DNA from: JAJDOD01 sp039024895
Lineage (GTDB): Bacteria > Pseudomonadota > Alphaproteobacteria > Rhodobacterales > Rhodobacteraceae
DNA length: 64,000 nt
Assembly: GCA_039024895.1 (NCBI GenBank)
Contig: JBCCPJ010000005.1
Coordinates: forward strand, 98,438-162,437
Direction: 5' to 3'
In this document: positions 15,788 through 23,892 of the stretch, piece by piece
How positions within the stretch are numbered: position 1 is the stretch's first letter
Layout of the letters: the number at the start of each line of letters is the position of its first letter
Program-made: the position numbers and the translations under genes
The notes under the pieces: generated by a model
Told to the model about the DNA's origin: nothing
The model's database searches: none
The model's input: the letters and a program-made list of their open reading frames with translations, nothing else

Positions 15788-18700
15788 ATGGCGACGATAC
15801 TTCTTTCTGCTGCTGGTGCGGCGCTCGGTGGCTCGGTTGGCGGCTCTTTCCTTGGACTGTCTGCTTCTGTTTTGGGGCGTGCAGCCGGGGCAACGCTCGG
15901 GCGCATTATTGATTCTCGTATTCTAGGTGCTGGCTCTCCAGCCGTTGAAACCGGCAAAGTGGACCGCTTTCGACTAGCGGGTGCTAGCGAAGGTGCGCCA
16001 ATTGGCGACGTGCATGGGCGCGCCCGCGTCTCCGGGCAGGTGATCTGGGCAACACGTTTCCTAGAACAGAGATCGGTATCCGGTGGCGGTGGCAAAGGCG
16101 GCCCCTCTGAGCCGACAGTGACGGAATACAGCTATTCCGTGAGCCTCGCACTCGCGCTGTGTAAAGGTCAGATCACGCGCGTCGGCCGGGTTTGGGCCGA
16201 TGGGAACGAGGTCTCAAAATACGATTTCAATATGCGCGTTTATACCGGGTCGGAGGATCAACTTCCCGACCCGAAAATTTCGGCTGTTGAGGGCGCTGAG
16301 TTTGCGCCTGCGTATCGCGGCACGGCTTATGTCGTGTTCGAAGATTTGCCACTTGGGCGGTTCGGAAACCGCGTGCCCAATTTCAGCTTTGAGGTCATGC
16401 GCTCGGGCGAGGGCGATTTGTCCGACATTATCGAAGCTGTCGCCTTGATCCCCGGGACTGGCGAGTATGCGCTCGCCACGACGCCGGTACATTTCAACAA
16501 TGGGGGCGGTCGTGTGTCCTCGGCAAATGTTCACACGCCATCGGGACGCACAGACTTCGAAACCTCGCTGGAAGCGTTGTCGGAAGAATTGCCGAACGCC
16601 CGCGCGGTTTCGTTGGTTGTATCGTGGTTCGGCACGGATTTGCGCTGCGGGTCGTGCGACGTGGCGCCCCGCGTCGAACAAAAGCTCCGGGACGGGTCGG
16701 TGCCGTGGCGGGTCAACGGTATCGGCAGGAGCCAAGCGTCTGCCGTTCCAGTTGCGGAAGGACGTCCAGTTTACGGTGGGACGCCGTCCGATGCCTCCGT
16801 CTTGCAGGCCATTGCGGCCATGCAGTCGTCGGGTCAGCGCGTCATGTTCTATCCGTTCATTCTGATGGAGCAAATGGCAGGTAACGGGTTGACGGACCCC
16901 TGGACGGGCGCGCCGGACCAGCCGGTTTTGCCTTGGCGGGGGCGGATCACGACGTCGCTCGCTCCTGGACAGGCGGGCACTCCGGACGCAACTGCCGCGG
17001 CGGAAGCGGAAGTACAGTCATTCTTCGGCACCGCGACAGCTGGTCAATTCAACGTGGCGGGTGGCACTGTGAGTTATGGCGGCTCTGATGGTTTCAGCTA
17101 TCGCCGGTTCATTCTGCATTATGCGCATCTTTGTGCCTTAGCGGGCGGTGTCGATGCTTTTTGCATCGGGTCGGAGATGCGTGGGCTCACCCAGATCAGA
17201 GGCGTGAACAATAGCTTTCCGGCGGTCGACGCCCTGCGCGCCCTTGCCACCGAAGTCCGATTAATCTTGGGGCCAGATGTAAAGATCGGCTACGCGGCAG
17301 ATTGGACGGAGTATTTCGGGTATCAGCCGCAAGACGGCACGGGAGATGTTTTTTTCCACCTCGATCCCCTTTGGGCTGCGCCTGAAATCGACTTCGTTGG
17401 GATCGACAATTACATGCCGCTTTCGGATTGGCGGGATGGGTATGAACATGCCGACGCCGATTGGGGGTCGGTGCATAACATTGAATACCTGAAAGCAAAC
17501 ATAGCGGGGGGTGAAGGGTACGACTGGTACTATCCATCCCCCCAGGCTGAAGAGGAACAATTGCGCAAGCCCATCACCGATGGTGCGTTTGGCGAGCCCT
17601 GGGTGTATCGCTATAAGGACGTCAGAAACTGGTGGTCAGCGCCCCATCACGAGCGTGTGGGCGGGGTTCGGCAGATCAATCAAACCGCCTGGGTGCCGGA
17701 AAGCAAGCCCATCTGGTTTACAGAGATCGGCTGTGCGGCGATCGACAAGGCCACGAACCAACCAAACAAGTTTCTTGATCCGAAGTCTTCGGAATCTTCG
17801 CTGCCTAAGTATTCAAGCGGTGCGCGCGATGATCTGATCCAGATGCAATATCTGCGCGCGATGGTTGAGTTTTGGGAGGATGCCGACAACAATCCAACAT
17901 CCGGGGTGTATGGCGCTTCCATGGTTGCGCCAGATCGCATGTATGTTTGGGCCTGGGATGCCCGACCTTATCCGTTTTTCCCCTCCAATACAGGGGTTTG
18001 GAGCGATGGAGACAACTATGCGCGCGGTCATTGGCTGAATGGACGGGTAACCTCTCGAACGCTGGGCAGTGTCATCGCCGAGCTATGTGAAGAGGCGGGT
18101 TGTCGTCCGGTTGATGTCGGCGCCGTGCGCGGTCTTGTCCGCGGATATGCGTTGGATGGTAGCGAGACGGCGCGTGCGGCGTTGCAGCCCTTGCTTTTGA
18201 CATTCGGGGTCGATGCGATTGAGAAAAACGGCGCGCTTGTATTTCGCAATCGTGATGGCCTAACGACCGCTAGTCTTGAGCAAGCCGAGATGGCACGTGG
18301 GGAAGGTGAGGCGGTATTGACGCGGACGAGGGCGCCGGAAGCGGAAAGCTCTGGACGTGTCCGATTGACCTATGTAGAGGCGGATGGTGATTATGAAGCG
18401 CGCAGTTCGGAGGGCGTCTTTCCCGACGAGGCGACCACGAGTGTTTCCCGTAGTGAAGTGCCCCTTGCTCTGACATCTGGCGAAGCGCGGGGCGTCGTTG
18501 AGCGATGGCTGGCCGAAGCCCGCGTCGCGCGAGACAGTGCTGGTTTCGCGGTGCCGCCTTCCTCGTTGCTTGCGGCCGGAGATGTTGTTGAGATCGAAGG
18601 TGACATGTTTCGAATTGATCGCGTCGAAGAGGGCGGTGCCAAACTCATGGAAGCGGTGCGCGTCGAGCGGGGCGTGTATCAGAGTTATCTAACCGAGGAA

Positions 18701-19666
18701 GCGGTACCAACGCTTCCTCCGGTTTCGGTCCCGTTGCCAGTTTGGGCCGAAATGATGGAACTCCCGCTTCTCACCGGCGACGAGCTGCCTGAAGCGCCTT
18801 GGCTCGCCGCGACTGCGGAGCCATGGCCGGGCGCCGTTGCCGTCTACGCCTCGCTCGACGGCAATTCCTGGAGCTACCAAACGGAGTTGAGCCGACGCGC
18901 TGTTATGGGCGAGACACTTACCCCCCTTTATGGCGGTGTTCCTGGCCTTCCACAGCGTGGTCCAGGGGTTGAAGTTAAGATCACCGGTGGCGCTTTGGGT
19001 TCCATTGATGACACGGCGCTTTTCGCCGGTGGCAACGCCGCTGCAATGAGCGATGGCTCCGGGCTTTGGGAAGTTCTGCAGTATCGCGATGCGGCATTGA
19101 TTGGAGAAGAGACCTGGCGCTTGAGCCATCTCTTGCGGGGGCAACAGGGAACCGATGCCGTTATGCAATCGGTATGGCCTGCCGGTTCAACTTTCGTGTT
19201 GTTGGATGCTGCGCTAACGCAAATCCCCGTGTCGTCAACGTTGCGTGGCATCACCCGGCGATATCGTGTTGGTCCGGCTTCACGACCGGTGGATGACGCG
19301 AGCTATGTTGAGCTTACACATGCATCGCTTGCAACGGGCCTGAAACCCTTTGCACCGGTTCATCTGAAAGTGGCGCCAGACGGGGTTGGTGGCCATCGTA
19401 TCAGTTGGATCCGCCGCACCCGCATCGGCGGCGATAGTTGGGCGCTTGCTGATGTGCCGGTCGGGGAGGCCTATGAAGCGTATCGCGTCCAAGTGATCGC
19501 AGGCGGTCTTCTGAGGCGCGAAGAAACGGTCGCCGAGCCCCACTGGACCTATGAGGCGGCCGCGCGCGCCGCTGACGGTGTTACCGCGCCCTTTACAGTG
19601 GAAATTGCGCAGTTATCGGACCTTTACGGTCCTGGACATGAAGCGAGGATTTTAATCGATGTCTGA
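15788..19666 (+). CDS. GTA gene 15: megatron hub/tail-tip protein with GTA TIM-barrel domain
   Basis: At 1292 residues this is the largest GTA product. An N-terminal Gly/Ala-rich hydrophobic segment (residues 3-40) could insert into a membrane. From about 430 to 740 runs the GTA TIM-barrel-like domain (YRRFILHYAHLCALAGGVDAFCIGSEMRGL, GYAADWTEYFGY, VGIDNYMPLSDWRDG, KPIWFTEIGCAAIDKATNQPNKF). This is followed by the phage-tail_3 region and fibronectin-like C-terminal parts. It closes the tail tip and is thought to form the conduit into the recipient. The stop lies 8 nt inside the next gene. Confidence 0.93.
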   Translation: MATILLSAAGAALGGSVGGSFLGLSASVLGRAAGATLGRIIDSRILGAGSPAVETGKVDRFRLAGASEGAPIGDVHGRARVSGQVIWATRFLEQRSVSGGGGKGGPSEPTVTEYSYSVSLALALCKGQITRVGRVWADGNEVSKYDFNMRVYTGSEDQLPDPKISAVEGAEFAPAYRGTAYVVFEDLPLGRFGNRVPNFSFEVMRSGEGDLSDIIEAVALIPGTGEYALATTPVHFNNGGGRVSSANVHTPSGRTDFETSLEALSEELPNARAVSLVVSWFGTDLRCGSCDVAPRVEQKLRDGSVPWRVNGIGRSQASAVPVAEGRPVYGGTPSDASVLQAIAAMQSSGQRVMFYPFILMEQMAGNGLTDPWTGAPDQPVLPWRGRITTSLAPGQAGTPDATAAAEAEVQSFFGTATAGQFNVAGGTVSYGGSDGFSYRRFILHYAHLCALAGGVDAFCIGSEMRGLTQIRGVNNSFPAVDALRALATEVRLILGPDVKIGYAADWTEYFGYQPQDGTGDVFFHLDPLWAAPEIDFVGIDNYMPLSDWRDGYEHADADWGSVHNIEYLKANIAGGEGYDWYYPSPQAEEEQLRKPITDGAFGEPWVYRYKDVRNWWSAPHHERVGGVRQINQTAWVPESKPIWFTEIGCAAIDKATNQPNKFLDPKSSESSLPKYSSGARDDLIQMQYLRAMVEFWEDADNNPTSGVYGASMVAPDRMYVWAWDARPYPFFPSNTGVWSDGDNYARGHWLNGRVTSRTLGSVIAELCEEAGCRPVDVGAVRGLVRGYALDGSETARAALQPLLLTFGVDAIEKNGALVFRNRDGLTTASLEQAEMARGEGEAVLTRTRAPEAESSGRVRLTYVEADGDYEARSSEGVFPDEATTSVSRSEVPLALTSGEARGVVERWLAEARVARDSAGFAVPPSSLLAAGDVVEIEGDMFRIDRVEEGGAKLMEAVRVERGVYQSYLTEEAVPTLPPVSVPLPVWAEMMELPLLTGDELPEAPWLAATAEPWPGAVAVYASLDGNSWSYQTELSRRAVMGETLTPLYGGVPGLPQRGPGVEVKITGGALGSIDDTALFAGGNAAAMSDGSGLWEVLQYRDAALIGEETWRLSHLLRGQQGTDAVMQSVWPAGSTFVLLDAALTQIPVSSTLRGITRRYRVGPASRPVDDASYVELTHASLATGLKPFAPVHLKVAPDGVGGHRISWIRRTRIGGDSWALADVPVGEAYEAYRVQVIAGGLLRREETVAEPHWTYEAAARAADGVTAPFTVEIAQLSDLYGPGHEARILIDV

Positions 19667-20363
19667 GACAGCGAAACTTGGCTTGCCCCTGGTTGCCCCA
19701 GCACAGGCGCAGAAACACGTCACAGTCAACGAGAGCCTGACGCGCCTTGATGCGCTTGTGCAGCTCTCGCTTGGGTCAATCGGCGCAACGGTGCCGCCCG
19801 GCTCCCCGGCAGAAGGCGATGCGCATGCGGTCGGTGTCGGGGCGACGGAGGCATGGGCGGGGCAAGACGGTGCATTAGCCGTGTTTGTCAATGGCGGTTG
19901 GGTCTTTTTGACACCGGAAGCCGGCTGGCAAGGTTGGGCAGGCGGGGCGCGGGTCCAGTTTGATGGTGCGGCCTGGGTCGTGGGCGCAGGCGCGCTTTCG
20001 GCGAACGGTGCCGGGTTTGTCCATCGAACCGTGGAGGTCGACCACGCAGTGCAAATCGGTGGCACGTCGCTTGTCGCGTCGTTCATTCCGGCAAACAGCG
20101 TCGTCTATGGTATTACCGGTCGCGTTCTCTCGGACGTGGGTGGAGCGACCACACTTGAGATTGGTGTCGCCGGGTCAGGCGATCGATATGGCTCTGGCAT
20201 CGGAACGGTTTCGGGCGCGTGGTTGCGCGGGTTAACTGGTACGCCCTTGACCTATTATAGTGACACGGATCTTTTGCTGACGGCCGTGGGAGGGGACTTC
20301 ACCGGAACTGGGAGCATTCGGTTCGCGGTTCATTTTGCCGAACTCACCCTGCCTCGTGCCTAA
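19659..20363 (+). CDS. DUF2793 protein, candidate GTA tail fibre/receptor-binding protein
   Basis: This 234-residue protein starts KLGLPLVAPAQAQKHVTVNESLTRLDAL, the DUF2793 signature, and ends in a beta-rich, Gly-rich C-terminus. It overlaps gene 15 by 8 nt, so it is coupled to the tail tip. DUF2793 proteins accompany GTA tails; in R. capsulatus the tail-fibre protein is, to my knowledge, encoded away from the main cluster, whereas here the candidate is the last gene of the operon. Receptor binding is inferred. Confidence 0.8.
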   Translation: MSETAKLGLPLVAPAQAQKHVTVNESLTRLDALVQLSLGSIGATVPPGSPAEGDAHAVGVGATEAWAGQDGALAVFVNGGWVFLTPEAGWQGWAGGARVQFDGAAWVVGAGALSANGAGFVHRTVEVDHAVQIGGTSLVASFIPANSVVYGITGRVLSDVGGATTLEIGVAGSGDRYGSGIGTVSGAWLRGLTGTPLTYYSDTDLLLTAVGGDFTGTGSIRFAVHFAELTLPRA

Positions 20364-20558
20364 CTCCCAGCACTGGTGACGTCAGTCGAATTCGTCTCCG
20401 TCGTCGGCTGTCGGACCTTCCAGTTCCTACAGGAGCGCTGCGTGTAACTTGGCGAGGGACCGATCGTTCAACATCATTCATCGCCGCTGTCAGGGTTTTT
20501 CATTGGTTGATCCTCCCTATCTGTTCTACAAAGCTCATAGATTGCAAGGAGGTCGCAC

Positions 20559-21374
20559 ATGGCCGAAAGACAGCCACGCCCGGCACGGCTGGACCCAGTT
20601 TGGCAACGAATTCAAGATGATGCCCGCGCCGCGGTTGCATCTGAGCCATTGATCGGCGGCATGGCGCATGCCTCCGTGCTCCATCACAAGACGCTTGAAA
20701 ACGCGTTGTCCTATCGGATTGCGTCGAAACTTTCGTCAGCAGAAGTCTCCGGCCAGTTGTTGCGTGAGCTTTGTGAGGAAGCCTACGCGGCTGATCCGGC
20801 GCTTGCGGAGGCGGCGCGCGCTGACATCGTTGCGGTGTATGAGCGCGACCCGGCCTGCCACTCGTTGCTGCAGCCACTCCTATATTTCAAAGGCTATCAG
20901 GCTGTCCAAGCCTACCGCGTTGGTCATTGGCTTTGGCGGCAGGGTCGAAAAGACCTTGCGTATTTCTTTCAGGCACGTGTCAGCGAGGTGTTTGGGATCG
21001 ACATCCACCCGAACGCGGTCATCGGACGCGGGCTCATGATTGACCATGCCCATTCAATCGTCATCGGTGAGACGGCTGTGGTGGGGGACAATGTTTCCAT
21101 GTTGCATTCGGTGACGCTTGGCGGCACTGGCAAGGAAGACGATGACCGCCACCCGAAAATCGGAGACGGCGTTTTGATCGGCGCCGGGGCAAAGGTTCTA
21201 GGCAACATCCGCGTCGGCAACTGTAGCAGGATTGCGGCGGGCTCCGTTGTTTTAGATGCCGTGCCAGACTGCAAAACGGTAGCGGGTGTTCCAGCCAAAA
21301 TCGTCGGCGAAGCTGGTTGTGATCAACCGTCCCTGACCATGGACCAAATTTTGAACGGTGTCCCGAATCCATAG
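20559..21374 (+). CDS. cysE: Serine O-acetyltransferase CysE
   Basis: CysE acetylates L-serine with acetyl-CoA, the first committed step of cysteine synthesis. The 271-residue protein has the N-terminal helical domain and the C-terminal left-handed beta-helix with hexapeptide repeats (IDIHPNAVIGRGLMIDH, IGETAVVGDNVSMLHSVTLGGTGK, DGVLIGAGAKVLGNIRVG). AAGGAGGTC gives a near-perfect ribosome-binding site. It follows the GTA cluster after a 195-nt gap without recognisable genes and precedes a cysteine synthase, its metabolic partner. Confidence 0.96.
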   Translation: MAERQPRPARLDPVWQRIQDDARAAVASEPLIGGMAHASVLHHKTLENALSYRIASKLSSAEVSGQLLRELCEEAYAADPALAEAARADIVAVYERDPACHSLLQPLLYFKGYQAVQAYRVGHWLWRQGRKDLAYFFQARVSEVFGIDIHPNAVIGRGLMIDHAHSIVIGETAVVGDNVSMLHSVTLGGTGKEDDDRHPKIGDGVLIGAGAKVLGNIRVGNCSRIAAGSVVLDAVPDCKTVAGVPAKIVGEAGCDQPSLTMDQILNGVPNP

Positions 21375-21467
21375 TGTAACGCGCAACACGTTTCTTCTTT
21401 TCGTGGAGCGATGCATTTCCTGTCCGAGCTGTTAATCTGCGTGGGCAAGTACTTTAGGAGCACGAAG

Positions 21468-22532
21468 ATGGGTATTCGCCAGACAGAGGGTCGCGGCCGG
21501 TTTGACAGCATTCTGGACACGGTGGGCAATACGCCGGTAGTCAAAATCAACCGGATCGCGCCGCAGAATGTCACGGTTTACGTAAAGTTCGAAGCATTTA
21601 ATCCTGCAGGATCCGTGAAGGATCGTTTGGCCCTTAACATCATCGAAGCGGCGGAGCGGCGTGGAGACCTGAAACCGGGACAGACCGTGGTCGAGGCCAC
21701 ATCTGGCAACACCGGGATCGGACTTGCGATGGTGTGTGCCGCGAAAGGCTATCCCTTGGTCGTCACAATGGCCGACAGCTTTTCGATAGAGCGGCGGCGA
21801 TTGATGCGCTTTCTCGGTGCCAAAGTGGTGTTGACGCCGCGTGCAGCGAAGGGCTTTGGCATGTACCAGAAGGCGAAGGAACTGGCGGAGGCAAACGGCT
21901 GGTTTCTGGCGAGCCAGTTCGAGACTTCGGACAATGCCGATATGCACGAAAATACGACTGCTCGGGAAATCGTGAACGATTTCAATGGGGAACGCCTTGA
22001 TTATCTCGTCACAGGATATGGAACCGGTGGCACGGTTTCTGGGGTTGGTCGTGTGTTGCGCAAAGAACGGCCCGACACCAAGATCGTTCTGACTGAACCG
22101 GCAAATGCGGCGCTGATTGCGTCGGGTTACATCAATACCCGAAATGAAGAGCACCAGCCGACCGAAGGACATCCGAACTTTGAGCCGCACCCGATCCAGG
22201 GCTGGACACCGGATTTCATCCCTTGGGTTTTACAAGAAGCGATGGACAACTCCTATTACCACGAGCTGTTACCCGTGGCGGGTGCTGATGGCATCGCGTG
22301 GTCGCGCCGACTTGCGGCGGAGGAAGGCATCTTCACCGGGATTTCCGGTGGGTCCACATTCGCAGTGTCGATGAAGCTGGCCGAGACCGCGCCGGAAGGA
22401 TCGGTCATCTTGTGTATGTTGCCTGATACCGGTGAACGCTATCTGTCCACCCCCCTGTTCGAAGGCATTCCAGAGGATATGACCGATGAAGAACAGGCGC
22501 TGTCCAAGTCAACATCCGGGTATCAAATGTAA
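21468..22532 (+). CDS. Cysteine synthase A family, PLP-dependent
   Basis: The enzyme replaces the acetyl group of O-acetylserine with sulfide. The 354-residue protein shows the PLP lysine motif NPAGSVKDRLA, the substrate loop TSGNTGIGLA, the phosphate loop YGTGGTVSGV and ISGGSTFA. It is about 30-40 residues longer than standard CysK because of a longer C-terminal part (GERYLSTPLFEGIPEDMTDEE), like the larger alphaproteobacterial forms. AGGAG at 21456-21460 fixes the ATG at 21468; an upstream in-frame ATG at 21411 has no such site. The gene directly follows cysE. Confidence 0.92.
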   Translation: MGIRQTEGRGRFDSILDTVGNTPVVKINRIAPQNVTVYVKFEAFNPAGSVKDRLALNIIEAAERRGDLKPGQTVVEATSGNTGIGLAMVCAAKGYPLVVTMADSFSIERRRLMRFLGAKVVLTPRAAKGFGMYQKAKELAEANGWFLASQFETSDNADMHENTTAREIVNDFNGERLDYLVTGYGTGGTVSGVGRVLRKERPDTKIVLTEPANAALIASGYINTRNEEHQPTEGHPNFEPHPIQGWTPDFIPWVLQEAMDNSYYHELLPVAGADGIAWSRRLAAEEGIFTGISGGSTFAVSMKLAETAPEGSVILCMLPDTGERYLSTPLFEGIPEDMTDEEQALSKSTSGYQM

Positions 22533-22542
22533 AGCCAAGAAC

Positions 22543-22571
22543 GGTGCCAAAGCTGCTTAGGTTTTGGCACC
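22543..22571. terminator. Convergent hairpin between cysteine synthase and cupin gene
   Basis: GGTGCCAAA and TTTGGCACC form a perfect 9-bp stem with an 11-nt loop. The loop contains the stop codon of the minus-strand cupin gene and the stem starts 10 nt after the cysteine-synthase stop. The A/T-rich inner part and lack of a clear T-tract make it a moderate bidirectional terminator candidate. Confidence 0.5.
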
Positions 22572-23054
22572 AAAGGGCCGGTCGATTACTGTAAGATCGA
22601 CCATGTTCCAGGTTAAATCCTTGTTCCGGTAGAGGCGTTTACCCAGACGCGGATAGTCCGAAACGTCGTGATTTTTGCGCTGGCGCACAGTGATGCAACG
22701 CAAGAGCGTATCGCCGCTGTTCGCAAGTGAGTGCGCAAGGCCACCCTTTCGAAAACCGATGAAATCGCCGGCTTTGATCTGGATGCTTTCATGCCCGACA
22801 AGCGCGGTACCCTTGCCATCAAGGACATATAAACACTCTTCTTCGTGGTAGTGTTTGTGATGTTCCGTACTTTCATCGCCCGGATAGATTTCAATGATGG
22901 AGAAGTCGATTTCTTCCATGCCGGTCGTTTTGCCGAGCGAGCGCTCCCGACGCTGGGCGCGGTCATTCAAAAAATGTGTGCGTAGTTTATTCGGAAGCTC
23001 GGAAATCGCTTCAGAGGATAAATAATATTTCTTCTCGCCCATGGCATTACTCAT
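22557..23054 (-). CDS. Cupin-domain protein (first of a tandem pair)
   Basis: This 165-residue protein has one conserved cupin barrel: PGDESTEHHKHYHEEECLYVLDGKG fits motif 1 (HxH...E) and IKAGDFIGFRKGGLAHSLANSG motif 2. The metal ligands look intact. It is clearly paralogous to the next gene, sharing HFLN(D/E)xA(Q/R)R, SLGxxTG, KAGDFIG and a C-terminal DYxxLGKR(L/I)(Y/F)RNK block. It probably binds a small organic ligand or acts as a metal-dependent isomerase/dioxygenase, but no substrate is evident. ATG 23054 is chosen; 23042 is an alternative. Confidence 0.85.
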   Translation of the reverse strand: MSNAMGEKKYYLSSEAISELPNKLRTHFLNDRAQRRERSLGKTTGMEEIDFSIIEIYPGDESTEHHKHYHEEECLYVLDGKGTALVGHESIQIKAGDFIGFRKGGLAHSLANSGDTLLRCITVRQRKNHDVSDYPRLGKRLYRNKDLTWNMVDLTVIDRPFGAKT

Positions 23055-23112
23055 GCAGTTATTGCGACCTTTTGAGCGGTAGCGCAGGAACTGTGAGGAT
23101 TGCGTTAAGAGC

Positions 23113-23601
23113 TTACTTTTTTGCGCCAGCCTGCGGGTGGGTCAAAGTATCAAGGTCCGCGAGATCCCAAGGCAAGCCCTTGTTACGGAAAATGCGCTTT
23201 CCAAGCTCGGTATAATCGGCAACGTCATTGTCGAGCCGTTGGCCGATGACCAAGGCGCGAAACGTCTCGTCGCCGGTGACGCGAATGTTATGCGGTAGCC
23301 CACATTTTCGATATCCGATGAAATCGCCGGCTTTTATGGCCTGAGACGTATCCCCGATCAGCGCCATCCCGGTGCCCGACAACACGAAGACGGCCTCATC
23401 TTCGCAGTAGTGCACATGGGTCTCTGTCGTATCGCAGCCGGGCTCGACCTCGATCAAATGAATGCCAAGCCCTGTCAGACCTGTAGCATCGCCAAGTGAT
23501 TTGTTTACACGACGCGCATTCTCGTTGAGAAAATGCGTTTTCCTAAGGCCCTGCATTCGGGCGATGTCCTCGGCGGTCAGAAGATATGGCTCATCCGCCA
23601 A
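23113..23601 (-). CDS. Cupin-domain protein (second of a tandem pair)
   Basis: This 162-residue single-domain cupin has motif 1 PGCDTTETHVHYCEDEAVFVLSGTG and motif 2 IKAGDFIGYRKCGLPHNIRVTG. It ends with the same DYTELGKRIFRNKGLPWDLADL block as its neighbour, so the pair arose by duplication. It lies 3 nt after the lipoprotein gene in the minus-strand array downstream of pdhC, suggesting co-transcription with the pyruvate dehydrogenase operon. Function unknown. Confidence 0.86.
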   Translation of the reverse strand: MADEPYLLTAEDIARMQGLRKTHFLNENARRVNKSLGDATGLTGLGIHLIEVEPGCDTTETHVHYCEDEAVFVLSGTGMALIGDTSQAIKAGDFIGYRKCGLPHNIRVTGDETFRALVIGQRLDNDVADYTELGKRIFRNKGLPWDLADLDTLTHPQAGAKK

Positions 23602-23604
23602 AGT

Positions 23605-23892
23605 CTAGCCTTCCATCTGGTCGCATTGAAGGCTCCGTTCGCCGTCGGTCAGGCGTGCTGTCCGAAAGGGGCGCGCATCCCAAACAACGCCGGGCTTGGC
23701 ATAAAGCTCGGGTGTTTCGGTAGGCTCTAAGATTTCGCGTCGCCCGGTTGGAAAGACGATCAGCGCACCTTCGTCGGAATAAGCCACGCTCAGGAAGGGG
23801 CCATTTGCGCAAGTATATGTTTCAGTTGTGTTTTGCTGGCCGCCGCACGCGGCCAACATTGCAATTGCGGGAAGGAGGATCGATGCTCTCAT
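23605..23892 (-). CDS. Small lipoprotein, MliC-like (lysozyme inhibitor fold)
   Basis: This 95-residue protein begins with a lipoprotein signal (MRASILLPAIAMLAACGG; lipobox LAAC, Cys16). The mature part has TYTCANGPFLSVAYS near the start and SLQC near the end, the spacing expected of the MliC/PliC C-type lysozyme inhibitor family with its single disulfide; the identification is tentative. Its ATG overlaps the pdhC stop by 4 nt, an odd partner for a core metabolic operon. Confidence 0.75.
   Translation of the reverse strand: MRASILLPAIAMLAACGGQQNTTETYTCANGPFLSVAYSDEGALIVFPTGRREILEPTETPELYAKPGVVWDARPFRTARLTDGERSLQCDQMEG

Noticed and set aside
6014..20363. Interpretation as an ordinary prophage
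   Set aside because: No integrase, repressor, replication, lysis or attachment sites are present, and the gene order, short tape measure and GTA-specific proteins match a gene transfer agent.
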